Notes: generated by a model from the sequence alone, not told the origin. A stretch of 64,000 bases of DNA from Gracilaria gracilis (GCA_030374805.1 JARGSG010000190.1:496001-560000), one strand, 5' to 3'. Shown: positions 1 through 11,865, counted from the stretch's first letter. Numbers and translations: made by a program.

Positions 1-135
1 ACAACAGTCAAGAGACTGGACCACCGAAGCAACTGTTGTTCCCACACTTCTTTAGGCACCAGCTTGACTTGTTAGTGACGCTGTGTCCCTTACTGGCGTG
101 TGGTTTCATCATCGCCGAAGTGACGTCTTCATATC

Positions 136-1059
136 ATGGCAGATGGGGGCAGAAACAAGCACCCAGTTGCATCAAAGGCTCCGCGCCGGCCCTCGAACGC
201 GCAAAAGGGTCCCAAGAGAGCTAGCCAACAGTGGGGTGTGGAGAAGGTGATGGCCTGGGATGGAACGAAAACAAGAAAGGGCGTACGAAAGGGTGAGTTC
301 GTAGGTATGGCCAGCGCACAGAATGGTTCGGAATCGATGCGTGCCATAGATATACATAGCCTGCAGACGAGAGGGTGGAGAAATACGAGATTCACAGTGA
401 CACCTGAAACAAATAATGCCAGACAGAAAAAGCTACCAACACCACCCAAACCCAGGATTCATAAGGGGAACGTACGAAAAGCTGGAGTAGTAATTCGGAA
501 GAAAATCAAAGAGTGGTGTGAAAGGAATCCAGGTTTCTCATTAACGAAGGTTGGCACGGGCGATCGCGGGAAAAGCGTTAACTCAAAATTGTTCTACAAG
601 AAAGGACATGTGAGAATCATTGGAAAAAAATAATCCGGTGGTTGCATGAGTTTTGCTATTGCCAATGCGGTAGGAAGGATTCTCGGAGTGGAGAGGAGGG
701 GATGTGCACAGTCCTGGTTGGAAAACAGCGCGACATCTTTCAAATTTATCGGCAGCACACAGCGAGTACTGCACCAATTCGAGAGAAAACTTACTTTTCG
801 AAAGGTGAGGGACACGAGTTTCGGAAGCAACAAATTTTTGTGGCTAGGCTCGCGTAAAAACGGTATGTTTCTGGTCCGGCTGGGGAGGGGCAACGACTTA
901 GATTATTGAATCGTATTCGATGGGGCAGAGAGGGAGATTGTAGACGTGGCCGAGAAAGAGGCGTTGCAATTATCTGAAAATGCCATTAGGGCCTGTGGTG
1001 GTGACAGTACCGAGGGTCTGTATGTAGCTGAGGTACGAGAGTTGTACTTAACCAAATAA
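136..1059 (+). pseudogene. uncharacterised basic protein gene, interrupted by two in-frame stops
   Basis: I do not recognise this gene. An ATG at 136 opens a 165-codon frame ending in TAA at 631-633. The same frame reads on through 634-906, meets TGA at 907-909 and continues to TAA at 1057-1059. The first part is rich in Lys, Arg and Pro, for example KKLPTPPKPRIHKGNVRKAG. The last part is acidic and helix-like, for example AEREIVDVAEKEALQLSENA. Keeping one coding frame over about 920 bases suggests a single gene that acquired two stops, rather than three small ORFs. It ends 13 bases before the copia polyprotein coming from the other strand, with a possible AATAAA-like end signal there. It could also be a fragment of an unrecognised mobile element. 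Confidence 0.4.
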
Positions 1060-1072
1060 AACCATACGTGAT

Positions 1073-1945
1073 TCAGCCTCGAATTATCCATTGTTCGGGT
1101 GCGATTGAAAGATGTCCAGAGCTTAGAACGTTTCGTAGTGACGCTTGTTGCATCCTTTTCGTCAGTCCATCTGCTATATTGTGCGAACTGCGAACAAAGC
1201 CGATGTCTGATATTATCCTGTTACAAAAACCCTCCCTTGCCGCAGCAATGTCCAGCATCATCCGTTTTTCGGAAGTACGGGAACCTTTGGAGATTACGTC
1301 AAAGAGTGACTTGCTATCCGTGAACAGTTGGACCGGTATCTCCTTACCGAGCATCAGTTCCAATTCTGCAGCAAGAGTAGATGCAATATCGAACAGATCA
1401 GAAAACGCAATTACTTCGCCGCCCATCGCGGAGCGTGTTACACGTCTTGATTTGTATGACTTGAAACTTATTGGAATAACAGTATCCGTGTGATTACCAA
1501 GAAAGCAAATATGTCCAAGTTGTGAGGAGAGGTCTTCTTTATTTGCAAATGAGGAGTCTGAGTAACCGATAACTCGAAGAGATCGAGAGTTGAGAGTAGG
1601 GAAGCGAATGGGGACGACATTAGACTTTGCGTACCGTATCGCTCGATTCATTTGCGATATGGTTGCTCTTCCATGCTTGCTGAACATCGGTTCGGTTACC
1701 TGCGCCATCTGGGAAATCTCGAAAAGGCAATCTAAACGTGGGTTTGCAAGCCATGCAAGTTTCATTCTCATCGGGCGGAAGGATGAGAAAGTTGAGTCAG
1801 ATTGTAGTTCTTCGAGTTTGCGCAAGTATCCGTGTTGTTCCATTTGTATCGTGCCGTTTGGGTCGTGCGTTAGAGAAAAATCCGTGAAGTAAAAGGTAGA
1901 GATTGCTCGTCTGTCATCTGAAATGTTCGTTTGCTGGTGTCGCAA
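1073..1945 (-). pseudogene. C1 polyprotein: end of reverse transcriptase and RNase H
   Basis: This 290-codon frame continues the reverse transcriptase of the next entry after a frameshift near 1900. It holds the connection segment (EISQMAQVTEPMFSKHGRAT) and then an RNase H domain that begins at GYSDSSFANKED, the usual copia start with the first catalytic Asp. Later motifs are SAMGGEV, in the position of the catalytic Glu, and QLFTDSKSLFD, with a further Asp. The domain ends near the stop, with TKRMQ close to the C-terminus as in many copia elements. RNase H removes the RNA template during reverse transcription inside the virus-like particle. Confidence 0.8.
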
Positions 1946-3663
1946 ATTGTCTTAAAAGACTTGTTGCCAGCGCGAATCCAGTCATCAACGTAGTATCTCG
2001 AAAGTCCTTGAAGCAGGTCATGCTTCATGATGATGTACAAATCAGGGTCTGACCAGAGTGGCTTCATACCCAAATCATTCTTATGATGATCATCCAACGT
2101 TTTATACCATATGTCGCCCAATTCACAAAGTCCATATAAGGGCTTCAGGAGCTGGAGACATTGCGAAGGGTTCAGTCCGAACTTGGGCGCAGGCTTGGTG
2201 ATGAACACGTCACGAGAGAGATTCTCAGCGGACTGTAGGTAAGCTTGCCGAATGTCCGACGTCCATATGTCGAAACCATGCAGAGCAGCAAGCGCGAGGA
2301 GGAGGCGGATGGACTGTGGTTGTAGAGTGGCGGAGTTGTGCACCATCATGTTCTTGAGCTTATCACAATGCCCGCCAATTACGTATCTTGCCCGGTACTT
2401 GATTTGCCCATCTTCCGTTGATTTGATAGCCAACACAAACCTACCTGGGAGAACGTTTGCGTTTTTCGGAACATCCTCGCGAAGGATGATCTTGAACGTT
2501 CCACGTTCCAAGAGTCCACGGATCTCGGCTCGTTTTGCTTCATTCATCTGCTTTGACATAGTTCGTGGATCATTCTTGTCCAATACCTTTGTGAGATAGC
2601 AGTAGCTCTCAGCAGGGGATTGAAATAAGGAGAGAGAGCAGTTCAAGTCATTGAAGAAGGAGTTCGCTAGCGTCTCAGGTTCATAATATGGCTTAACTTG
2701 AGCTAAGCTAAATGACCTTGCCGCTCCAATTCTAACGTCGTGAACGTAAACGAGCTTCTTGGACTCATCGACAGCGCCAATCGTAAAGGGTCCCATCCAT
2801 TCTCCGATTCGGTTGTCGACAACCTTCTCCCTCCAGACGAGGACTTTGTTCCCAACCTGATACATTTGGTTAGCGGCTTTTGGCGTTCTGTGTTTGAGGG
2901 CACGGTCAATACATAGTTTTGCCATACATTTCTGCATTTCGGTTCGTGCTGTCGCTGCAATCCTTGTTCGACTTGCTAATGTAGCGCGCGGATCTGGGGT
3001 TTCTGAGCGGGTGTGGATAGGAGGGTACTCGCCGAAAACCAGGGCTGATGGGACCAAACCTTCGGGTTCAAGGGTGTCGTTCATCGATTTCACTGCGGCG
3101 GCCAGAGCGACATCGGGTTCCGTTCGAGAATCTTGTGCAACTATCTTACGATATGTTTGGCGTAGAGGCTGATGGTACCGTTCACCGATTCCCAAACTTG
3201 AATGAGCCTCCACTCCAGTTCGGTCAACTTGTACATTCGACATAGAGGCGATGTCGATGAAGAGTTTGACGAAGGCACTTCCTTGGTCGACGAGCATACG
3301 GTTCGGTATTCCTGTATAGATGGTTATCCAAGAAAGTAAAATCGTTTTCCAGATGGTTTTTGTGGAGACTTCAGATAGAAAGGCGGCAGCGGAGAAGTCC
3401 GTAGCCTCATCTACAATATGTAGAATGGGCTTCCCGTCGATATATATTACGTCGATAAGTACCCTCTCGTTGAATCGTACGTTCTCTGCACCGAAAGCAA
3501 CTCGGAACCGTGTGGGAGCGTTTTGAATCCTCTGGCATGGGTCGCAGCGCTTGGTGAGATCCTTGACGATCGTTAGGGTCTCCGGGTTATCTTCTTCTGG
3601 GCGAGCCCTTCTTATGAGTTGAAATAACTTGGTAGCGCTGGGGTGGAAGAACTGGCGGTGCAT
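1870..3663 (-). pseudogene. C1 polyprotein: integrase and reverse transcriptase
   Basis: The frame (597 codons) starts in the HHCC zinc finger of integrase (HRQFFHPSATKL, then CDPC about 40 residues on). The DDE core follows: first Asp in DVIYIDGKP, second in LVDQGSAF, and Glu in GIGERYHQP. The reverse transcriptase domain occupies roughly residues 350-590, with VLPGRFVLAIK, the SDIRQAYLQ stretch carrying the first catalytic Asp, LLKPLYGL, and the catalytic YVDD box. A stop at about 3670 separates it in the same frame from the protease. After YVDD the protein moves to another frame, the one ending at 1073. Family membership is clear, but the product is not intact. Confidence 0.85.
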
Positions 3664-3672
3664 TTTGTAGAG

Positions 3673-4158
3673 TTAGGATCGAGTGAAGTATATTCGGGAT
3701 GGTAAGCGGATGTCGACGAATACATGTCCACTTCTCGCTCGATGAAGTGGGATAGACCAGTTGTCGACAAATTTCTCGGAACCGTCTTCCAAAGTGATGC
3801 GTTCTCGCATAGTCAGGCGGTTTGCAACAGTATCCGCAATGAGTGATTCGCGATCGAGGACGTCCATTCCAAGTAATGCGGGTATATCTGCGCGGACCAC
3901 GTCCATCGTTACATAGATCGGAGGGACACTGGGAGGGGTATCGAGTGGTAAAGTGATTTGTCCCATCGATTCAAATGAAGCATCGGCGAATCTGCATCGT
4001 GTATGTGATAGGAGTCTCCTGAGCTTCGGGATCGGAAGCTTATTGTTGGTGAAGATGCGCCGTAACTCCTTCATACCGACGACTAATCTTGGGGCTCCGA
4101 TATCAACGCAAAGGTCTTGTCGTCGGGATCGATTGCGGGTCTGATAGAGCTTTGCCAC
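3673..4158 (-). pseudogene. C1 polyprotein: retropepsin-like aspartic protease
   Basis: This 161-codon frame holds an aspartic protease that would cut the Gag-Pol polyprotein. The active-site region reads CVDIGAPRLVVG, so the usual D-T/S-G triad is D-I-G, a change that may lower activity. A later IPALLGMDVL fits the second conserved hydrophobic-Gly segment of retropepsins. It lies between the gag zinc knuckle, reached by a frameshift, and the integrase, which is in the same frame after one stop. The assignment rests on motif and position. Confidence 0.7.
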
Positions 4159-4280
4159 ATGGATATACGTGAAGTTGATCTCGGTAACATGGCTTGATAC
4201 CGTGCGCCTCGGTAAGGCAGTCCGGTGAGAGGCTGCCCAACGAGCTGGGTGAGGGTGTTGAGGCTGAGAACAGCGCCACC

Positions 4281-6200
4281 CTAAAGAAAATTCTGCGGAT
4301 CGGTAGAAGGGTAATTACCATCATTTTTCGTTATTGAGGCCGACAAGTGATTTGTAAACAACTCCTGCTCAAGGACCTCAAGATCTTGACTGTCTTGTCC
4401 ATCATTTGCCGTTAATTCGTCAAACAGACAAACTTCCTCAGCGTGGCCACCATCATCTGCGACTGTAGCCAATGTGTCTTCCGTGTGTTTTGCATTTTCT
4501 CCCTCCATTACCAGGACGAGGTCTGAGACGATGTGCACTGCGGGTTCACCGCGTTTGATACGCTGGCGGACATGATCGCGAATCGAACCAGGCTTGCAGC
4601 GATGTCCTGGTTGCCACTTCGCATGGCATCTGTGGCAGTCGTTGCGTCAGCTACTCTCCTCAAAAGTTCGAGGATGAGAGTGGGAACGAGGGGGGCGATG
4701 ACGACTCATGGCATCATTGCGAGGTGGGTGCTTACCGACATGCTTCGGGTTCCTTCCATATTGCTGATATAGAGTCTCTTCGTCGGCGAAATGGGTACAA
4801 GTCTTACGGGCAACTTCTTTGATTTCTTCCTCAAGTTGGAGGTTCTCCCTCAGCGCAGTGATGAACCCATTGAAGGTGTACTTGGAGGTCACGATGTTGC
4901 TGATGGGGAGCTTGGACCATTCAAGGCCTAGGACTGCCTTGCGCAGATAGCCTATTTTGTGGTCTTCTGACCTGAAGTGTGGAGGGCATTGAGGGGAGAG
5001 TTCCTCAATCATTGTGATGATCTTCGAAAGACCCTCAGAATAGGATATGAGCTCGTTCTCTGTCATAACTTTTTCGATACGGAGAGTGTTCAGAATGCTG
5101 TACACCTGAAGTTGACGAGCGTTACTGTTGTATTCGGGAGTCATCATCATTGCCATCTGTCCAAATAGGATATCATCACGGGCATTATGGAAGAAGAACG
5201 TGCGTGCGGGGCCATCTAAAACGTTGACGAAGTAGTCAGCCTTTTGTCCTGCAGTCAGTCCGTGTTGACGAGAACAAACGTTGTAACCACGTAGCGTGAG
5301 TTCAATCGACTGGGATAGGTCACCGGTGAAGCGATTGTCTTTGAAGTGTTGCGAGACGTAGTTTGCCTTACGAGTGTCAACAATGTTGTAGCTAGTGCCA
5401 GCTGTCTCACTTAAGTGAGGGTTCTGGCCCGGCTCTGCGGGGTTCTCTGTGTTAGGCGTGTCAGAACTCGCAACAGGTGGTTGCGATGTCTGATCATGCG
5501 GAAGTTCCACAGTAGGACCTCGGGCTTGGTTCTCACCCAAAGAGCCAGAGGGAGGTAGAAGGTCCGTGAGATTTACACCAGAGGCAGGGTTAATGTGTGC
5601 AATGACTGCAGTCACATCCAGTCGGGACGCAGATCGACTGCGACGGTACATATCCACACCAATCTTCATAGTCTTGAACGAGGCGTCGATGAAGTTCATG
5701 AACCATATGTGGGTAAGGAAAGAACGGTTTGACGTCTCTCGGGACTCCAACCCCAGAGAGGATATTATTCCAGCAGGGACTTCGTCAAGGCCATAGAGTG
5801 CGGCGACATCTCGGACCAGTTGAACCGGGAACAGCGGGGAATTGAAGAACTCGGGGGTTAGGATAATCTCCGGAGAAGGTAAAAACCCTTTGAGGGTAGT
5901 TTCTATCTCATCCTTGCGAGTAGCACTGAGCGCAATGGCGCTGCCGCTATCATCAGTGACGGGATACATCGAAAGTGTGAAGTTCGCAACATCACGGAGT
6001 TGGCGGCCGATTTCAGTTGTGGGTTCTACAACAGTAACCGAACGCTTCAAGCGATCATATTTAGCCACGGTCTGAGAGCGAGTTGAAGAAGACATGATGT
6101 GTCCGAATTGTGATCGCAAGATAAGAGAGTGCGTCAAACGCTTACGAATCCGGATTGTCGTGTAAACGTCAACGCAATCGTGATGAGTCACTTTGTACAA
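4281..6200 (-). pseudogene. C1 Gag capsid protein with zinc knuckle, stop before the knuckle
   Basis: The frame open from 6200 most plausibly starts at the ATG at 6095 (MSSSTRSQTVAK). It runs about 480 residues to a TGA at 4647-4649 and then stays in frame to 4281. The middle is a helical Gag-type region (RTFFFHNARDDILFGQ, ALRENLQLEEEIKEVARKTC). Just after the stop comes CHRCHAKWQPGHRC, a CX2C...HxC zinc knuckle of the CxxC-PGHRC style seen in many LTR-retrotransposon Gags, which would bind genomic RNA. The stop sits between capsid and nucleocapsid parts. It could be a true readthrough site, but decay is more likely given the other breaks. Confidence 0.75.
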
Positions 6201-6344
6201 TCAAGGCGACGAGGGCGGGAAGGTTCTGGTTTTGGAAGGTGCGTGTTTTTGCACCCAAGAAGTTTTTTTACGTGATAAAGATACTAACGAAAACCGTTGC
6301 CTCGTCAAGTCGCACTGTGGCAAGCAAGCGCTACTGTCCTATTT

Positions 6345-6374
6345 GAGCTCACAGACCGCGGGGTCTGTGAGCTC
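6345..6374. repeat. perfect 13-bp inverted repeat with 4-base loop
   Basis: GAGCTCACAGACC at 6345-6357 is mirrored exactly at 6362-6374 around the loop GCGG. The motif TGTGAGCTCGCAA then occurs twice more downstream, at about 6367 and 6391. It lies in the putative leader or LTR of C1 and may form a hairpin in the transcript or be a palindromic protein site. Confidence 0.8.
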
Positions 6375-6640
6375 GCAACTGAGCTTCGTGACTGTGAGCT
6401 CGCAAACGGGCTCCGTCTCTGCTGTACGTCCAGCAAGGACAGTGGCTGCTTCGACAAAAAGTTCAGTGTGTAAACACTCAGAGCAACACAGGAAATTGAA
6501 AAGCTATTACATTTTTTAAACAGAAGTGTGAAGTGCTTTTTCCCGTACTGTGACTACCTTTCGTCAGGTTTTCAAGCGGCATTGTTGCTCGAAATGGGTG
6601 TACTATATTACCCTTTTTTGTTGAATATGCAGCTTTGTCG

Positions 6641-6812
6641 CCTGGTTCTCAGGGAAATATCGTTACAGACGGGTAGATATCGATATTTTCCCTCAAGTGA
6701 GGGAAAGTATTGGTATTTCTCTTTCCGTGCCCAGTGTGAGATTTACGTTACTCTCACGTGAGGACGACCATCATAAACCCCTCACATTTCGATATTTTCC
6801 CTGAGAACCAGG
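6641..6812. repeat. 172-bp inverted-repeat module (MITE-like), copy 1
   Basis: The module starts CCTGGTTCTCAGGGAAATAT and ends with the near-perfect reverse complement ATATTTTCCCTGAGAACCAGG minus one base. Inside are further palindromic CGATAT words. A second copy, in reverse orientation and clearly homologous across its length, is at 21475-21645. Confidence 0.8.
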
Positions 6813-7109
6813 ACGACGACAAACACGTTATCCACGTGGCACTCGAGAGCGATGTGAGTTCTCGGGATGGTTATTAGGCAATTTCCGCAGCGCGGCTTTA
6901 TGCGTCCGTGAGTAATATTTCTCATACACACTACCCAGTTTGCAACGTTTCGCGCAACCTATGTAAAGCCTCGTTAGCCAGTATTGTGAAATCCAACTCT
7001 TTAGTGAACCCACATGACAAACACTCTTTGATCATAGCTCTTGCAATGTACATAATGTGTACTACATATCCCATCTGCATTTTTTTGTTTTGTTAAACCA
7101 AATCCTGCC

Positions 7110-8018
7110 ATGGAAGAGCAGTCGAAACAAAATAGAGAAATCTATACTGCTTCCCCAGCAGGAGTCCCACCTTATTACCATCCTACACCAGCGACGATAC
7201 CAGCAGCCCAAGAGAAAATTTGTCGTCATCGCTTTATTGAAGATGAAGATCTCGTCATCGTGCCGGAAGTAGCTGCAGCAAGAACGCATGTTGCCCCAAA
7301 TGAATAAACAAGAGAGCGGTTTAAGGTAGTGGCATCAAAGATAAACAGCACCGAGAAGCTGAAACAAGCGGTTACATGGAAATCAGTGAAAGCTAGGTAC
7401 AAACGATTGCAGGAGCGATTCGACAGCAACTAAAAAAACAGAAACATTAATGAGTGGGCTTGGTGGTGAGGTCGGCGAGTTTGAAGAGCTTTTGAGTATG
7501 ATGAAAGAAGCCCGTGATGATATACAGAAGGCAGAAACCGAGAAGAAACAGAAGGCCGAGGAACTAGATCGTAAGAAAGAAATCTGGGGAGCAAACATCA
7601 GACAAAAGCTACGAAAAGGAAGGAATCTGTTACTGCTGAAGATGTAGACGTAGTAGAAGGGGAGGAAGGCAAGCAAAAGAAAGTTAAGATTTTAGCATCA
7701 AGTAGCTTCTCTCTCGAGGAAGAAGCACATAGCTTTGCCGCATCGCTGGAGCGTGGTGACAAGCGTCGCGTGGATCTCGAGGACGCACGATTGCAGCTTG
7801 AGCGTGAAAGGTTTGAGTCCGAAAGGAAGGAGCGCGAGTTGGATCGCGAGGAACGTCGTCGAGGACGCGAAGAACAACAGCGAATTGAGTTGCAAGAGTT
7901 TCGCATGATGATGGACGTCATGCGTGGTGTACGAGCAGAAGATCATGGCCGAGACACTCCTTCTAGGAGGAGTGCTGATTGTGGAAAGTATTCCAGTTCG
8001 CTTCGCTGCAGACTTTGA
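7110..8018 (+). pseudogene. Myb/SANT-like DNA-binding protein with C-terminal coiled coil, broken
   Basis: The frame from ATG 7110 meets TAA at 7305-7307 and then continues with a Myb/SANT (MADF-like) helix set: TWKSVKARYKRLQERFDS, where the WKSV...RYxxL pattern is typical. A frameshift near 7425 leads into GLGGEVGEFEELLSMMKEA, and a second near 7605 leads to a highly charged coiled coil (LERERFESERKERELDREE) ending at 8018. This order, an N-terminal Myb-like domain, an acidic linker and a long Glu/Arg coiled coil, is common in eukaryotic Myb-like proteins, including the accessory DNA-binding proteins of PIF/Harbinger transposons. Its place between transposon ends suggests that role. One stop and two frameshifts make it non-functional. 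Confidence 0.6.
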
Positions 8019-8306
8019 GCTCGCCGCTACGCCTTCGTATTATGCGCTTGCACCGCGAGACGTGAGATACTCCTGTAGGGTAGGAGGCTGGCACCCGAAG
8101 TAGGTGGAGACTTGAGTTTGCGTAATTTCAATTCTTGCCAACACTGATGTTACTTCACGTGGCAAAACAGCAGTGAATTTGATGGGAAGTTTTTATGAAA
8201 TCGTCTTTGCGTAATACGGCTATTATCTCTCGGCTCCGGCTCGGGAAAATAGCACTCTCTCGGGCTCATATCGCACTCTTGTCACAGTTGACAACCCTTA
8301 TGAGCG

Positions 8307-8720
8307 AGCTGCGATGGCGTTCCGAAATGCACATATGTTCGCAATATGTACGACTTTTGACCAATATACCACAGGCGAGAACTTTAAAGTGCTTGCTTTA
8401 TACGCGCTTTTAATACTCAAACTTCAAACTTAGAGGAGAAATTAAGATCTTCCGGTAGTCGAAAAATAAATCGAAAAAACTAACCAGAAACGAAGATCTT
8501 ATTGTTCCAAAATGCATATATGTGCTTCAAAAAGCACATATATGCTTGATATAAGTTTATGTTGTTAAGATTATGAAACTCTCATGTTCTAAACTTGGTG
8601 ATAACGTTGAAGAACTGTTGAGCTTCTTCGCATCTAGCATAAAATTGAAACTGGAGGGCATTTCGAAGTCAAGATATAAGCACAGTTAGTTTATAGTTAA
8701 AGTGTACATGTTGCCAACTT
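8307..8720. other. AT-rich non-coding spacer
   Basis: I see no gene here. There is a short repeated word, ATGCATATATGTGCTT followed by AAGCACATATATGC, at about 8510-8546. It forms an imperfect inverted repeat. Confidence 0.5.
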
Positions 8721-8870
8721 CGTCTGTGTTCTCGAAAATGGAATTTTACATTCAAGAATGCTAGTTTTGAGGAAAGTTTATCTGGTGAATTTGTTCAAAA
8801 TGTTTTTTCATATTTGTGTTGATATGACTAGATACGTCTTTGATGTGCTAGTTTAACATTCAAAATTTGG
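8721..8870. repeat. left arm of a foldback/inverted repeat interrupted by G1
   Basis: These 150 bases, starting CGTCTGTGTTCTCGAAAATG, match the reverse complement of 18694-18844 at roughly 95 percent by eye. The two arms flank the G1 insertion. Without G1 they would be separated by only about 75 bases, so G1 landed in the loop of a pre-existing palindromic element. Confidence 0.9.
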
Positions 8871-8883
8871 AATCCAACATTTC

Positions 8884-9433
8884 TGTAGTATAGTGGGCCC
8901 GAGTTGGTGCACTGCGTATCCGATTGGCCGTTCACGTACTAAGGGGTAGTGCACGGTTTGGCGGTGCAGTGGCACTGCCACGTGAACGATTTGGTGATCG
9001 AGTGCCGGACGGACTGGTGGGGCGTACAAGTTGGACACGTGTGCAAGTTGGGTGGTGCCGGGCTGCGGCACAGTGAATGGACCGTTCGTACAGTAGTCAG
9101 TAGGGGGCCCAGACCCGATATTTAGTTGTAGCTCGGATCTCGCTGCCCCTTCAATCGTAAACGACAAGCATCTTCTGCCGAACGTCTTCCTCGCCAGCTT
9201 GCGCTAACGATAGAACGCACGGTAATTCCCTTCAGGTTTCTCAGACCGTTCGTACCCTTTTGCGCGTTCCTGTACGCGCTTGTTGATACCGACCGTCCAC
9301 TCTCCCTTCGACCGCCCGGTGCTTCCGCCCTCCTTCACCGTTCGGACTCATTACAGTCACACGGCTGTACGCTGCCGCCGCTCCCGTCTCAAGACCGCTT
9401 CGCACTCTCTCACTTTTTGTGCATTATACCACA
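8884..9433 (+). repeat. G1 5' LTR
   Basis: 550 bases, starting TGTAGTATAG and ending TATACCACA, preceded by the target duplication ATTTC. It matches 18102-18632 closely. The main difference is about 19 extra bases near the 3' end. It contains two occurrences of the G1 word family (CCGTTCG at about 9244 and CCGTTCGG at about 9339). Confidence 0.95.
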
Positions 9434-9434
9434 T

Positions 9435-9446
9435 TGGTCTCCCGAC
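9435..9446 (+). promoter_or_regulatory. G1 primer binding site
   Basis: TGGTCTCCCGAC starts one base after the 5' LTR. The leading TGG pairs with a tRNA 3' CCA. The identical 12-mer follows the 5' LTRs of G2 (22679) and G3 (38502 downward on the minus strand), so the three families share a primer. I could not name the tRNA. Confidence 0.85.
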
Positions 9447-9509
9447 GTAGAAGTGGGATTCGAGACCGTACGGAGTAGCAGAACCGATCGTGGAACCGAT
9501 ACGTACAGT

Positions 9510-11558
9510 ATGAGTCATCGTCCGCACGGAGAAAGGGGTGAAGGGTCTTTGGTCGAAAAAGACTCCGCAAAGTCCGTACCGGTTGCAATTCGCGCCGCTT
9601 CGGATGCCGCTTCGGTTGGCCGCCGGAGCACCCGAAGTAACGCGACGGCCTACGTCACGCCTTCAGATGAGCCCGAACGGATTCTCCGAGACGGCTCCGC
9701 ACGTAACAGGTCTAAGTCCGCACAAAACGAGGACGAGGCAACCGCCCTCGCCCCCTTTCCTGGAACGTAGAAGACGCCACGGGGCAAAGCTGGCCCCGCG
9801 CCGCCACTCCTCACCGAACGGACTACCGCACGGGAACTCTGGGCAGGGATCGCTCCCTACGCCCTGCAGAATCTCCGAACGGAAATTGAGGTCCAAGTCC
9901 CCATGGCCGTGGAGACGTATCTCAAGGACCGAATCCCGGTGCTTCTGCACCAGGATATTCCACCGATCATACACGATATGGTCAGGAATATCCTGAAGAC
10001 AGACCGTTCGGAACCTGCTACGTCAGCTCTGAACAGTACACTGGCCGCACTGGTAGCCCAGCTACCGACCCACCCACCCAAACCTTTTATTGACCGTACG
10101 GAGAATGCACCCGCTAGCGGCGAGAGGCGACACGGACCGGAACTGAAGAAGGGCCCGACGAAGGGTCCGACCGGAGTGTACCTCCCGCCAGTCAACCCGC
10201 AGGATGATCCGAAGCGGAAGCTCAGGAGATTCCTCCGAAGAGAGGAGGAATCGCCGCCGCAGAGGCGGTAGACCGAGCGGAAGTTCCGATTCGGATGACG
10301 CGCCCCGTAAACGGAAAGATTGTCGCCGCCAGAGAAGGCGACGATCAGCCAGAACGGACTCGGACTCTTCGGAGTCATCGTCGGATGACGACCGCATGGA
10401 TTCGGAAGTCGACCGACACTCCCGCAGCCCTCGACGGAGGGGGAAGTCCGATCGGTATCGTTCCCGTTCGGACAGGTTGATGCTGAAACGCATCAGGCCC
10501 TTGAACGAGAAGTTCGCCAAAGTGGTGGACTACCGTACGACCGTACGTACAGGTTGCTCAGAAGGAGCCAGATGTACAATTCGCGGGTGGCGCGCAAGAT
10601 TGCGCGCTACCAAAAGAAATTGAATTTCCAGATGAAGGGTCATTCCTTTTCCGGGACAGATCCGATATCGGTTCTCAATTTCTTACAGCGGTTGAAAACC
10701 GCTTGCAACCATAACTGACTCACTGAAGGGGCAGCCCTCTGGTGTTTCCAATTTTACCTGACCGGACCGGCGCAAGCTCTGGTTCAGTCTCGACTCGAAG
10801 GTGAATCTGGCGCTGTTGACCGTACTCGGGATGAGTCTCTCCATACGTACGAAGAGGTAGTCCATTTCTTATTGACCACGTACGCAACGGATGAGATCAT
10901 TGTCGACGCGGCCGCGGAGGTTACCCTCTACCGCCAGGCGTCTGGCATGTCCGAAACGGAGTTCGCCCAGAAGCTCTGGACGAAAGCACTCCGCTGTGGG
11001 AACGTCTTTACCGTTCTGAATTTAAAGGGGATCTTCGTGGAAGGTCTCCTTGCTGCCATACTGTCAAAGGTGAGGAATCACCTCACCTCGCATCCCAATA
11101 TCGGATACGATGCGCTTGCCCGTTGCGCCGAATCGTACGAAGACACCCACCGTGCCTCACGTCGACAGTCCGTTCGGGTCGATACTCAGAAACCTATCGT
11201 TCGGAAAGAGTCCTCTCGTACCGCCCGGAAGGTTCACAGTATCGATACCCCGTCGGGATCGATCTATTCCGTATCGGACGAAGACGAGGAACACGCCCTC
11301 GCATTATCCCGCGCGTCCTCCATGCCCACGCCGCCCACCACGCCTTCGGCTTCAACGCCGGCTCAGTCCGTTCGGTCTTACCCCAGTCCTGCCAGGTCCA
11401 GGGCACAACAACCACAGGTGGAGGCACCAGTTAGACCGTGTCGGATTTGCCTTTCACGGGAGCCCAACTGTTTTCAGTTGCTCCCACCGGACCTAAAAGA
11501 GAAGCTTTTGGCCATACGGGAGGCTAATTATCAGCAACGCCGCGAAAAAGGCTATTAG
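9510..11558 (+). pseudogene. G1 Gag, broken by frameshifts and a stop
   Basis: The likely start is the ATG at 9510 (MSHRPHGERGEGS). Coding passes between frames: 9510-9770, then the frame containing LRTEIEVQVPMAVETYLKD (about 9790-10271), then an Arg/Ser-rich stretch from 10204 (RRRRGGRPSGSSDSDDAPRK), and finally 10872-11558. The capsid-like region (about 10500-11150) matches G2 Gag in order and motif: EKFAKVVDYRTT, DPISVLNFLQRLKTACN, then EFAQKLWTKALRCGNVF. A TGA inside this region lies near 10716. The C-terminus has CRICLSREPNC, a Cys-rich segment in the nucleocapsid position. Gag forms the particle and packages RNA. Confidence 0.8.
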
Positions 11559-11865
11559 AGTGCCTACCAGGCCAGACGGAAACCTTCTACCCCAAGGGAC
11601 AACACAGGATATTGCCAGGGCGGACAGTCTCGTCAGGCGTATTCACCACGACCGACACAGGCCGCTTCGACGAGCCTGCTCCTGACCAGGAAAACGACCG
11701 GGAGGAAGCGTAGAGGCATCGCCTCCTCCACAGGGGCCTAGCCTCGCCCCGTCGGAGACAGACCGAACGGACTCCATCCGAGGGGAGTCCCCTGTCCTGA
11801 CATGTGACCTGACCGATACGGATATTGAAGCCGAAACGGTCCTCTTTTCTAGCGCGAACTACAAG

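Larger units (their letters stand above)
1073..6520 (-). mobile_element. Ty1/copia-type LTR retrotransposon C1, decayed
   Basis: On the minus strand the order is gag, protease, integrase, reverse transcriptase, RNase H. Integrase before RT defines the Ty1/copia (Pseudoviridae) layout. The frame breaks at 4647 (stop), between 4281 and 4158, at about 3670 (stop) and at about 1900. The leader and any 5' LTR would lie at about 6100-6520. I could not find a matching 3' LTR below 1073, where an unrelated plus-strand gene ends, so the 3' end is probably lost. The outer limits are estimates. Confidence 0.75.
6635..8306. mobile_element. DNA transposon carrying a Myb/SANT-like gene
   Basis: Both ends of this segment reappear close together and in reverse at 21305-21650. 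The left end contains 6641-6812 and then CTCGGGATGGTTATT near 6861-6875. The right end contains GGGCTCATATCGCACTC at about 8261-8277 and GTTGACAA at about 8287-8294. At 21 kb the corresponding ends are almost adjacent, as expected of a MITE formed by deleting the interior. The outer ends start with the similar words TTGTCGCCTGG and TTGTCAACTG. No clean target duplication was found. Between the ends lies the Myb-like gene. A DDE transposase is absent, so movement would need one supplied in trans. Confidence 0.5.
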
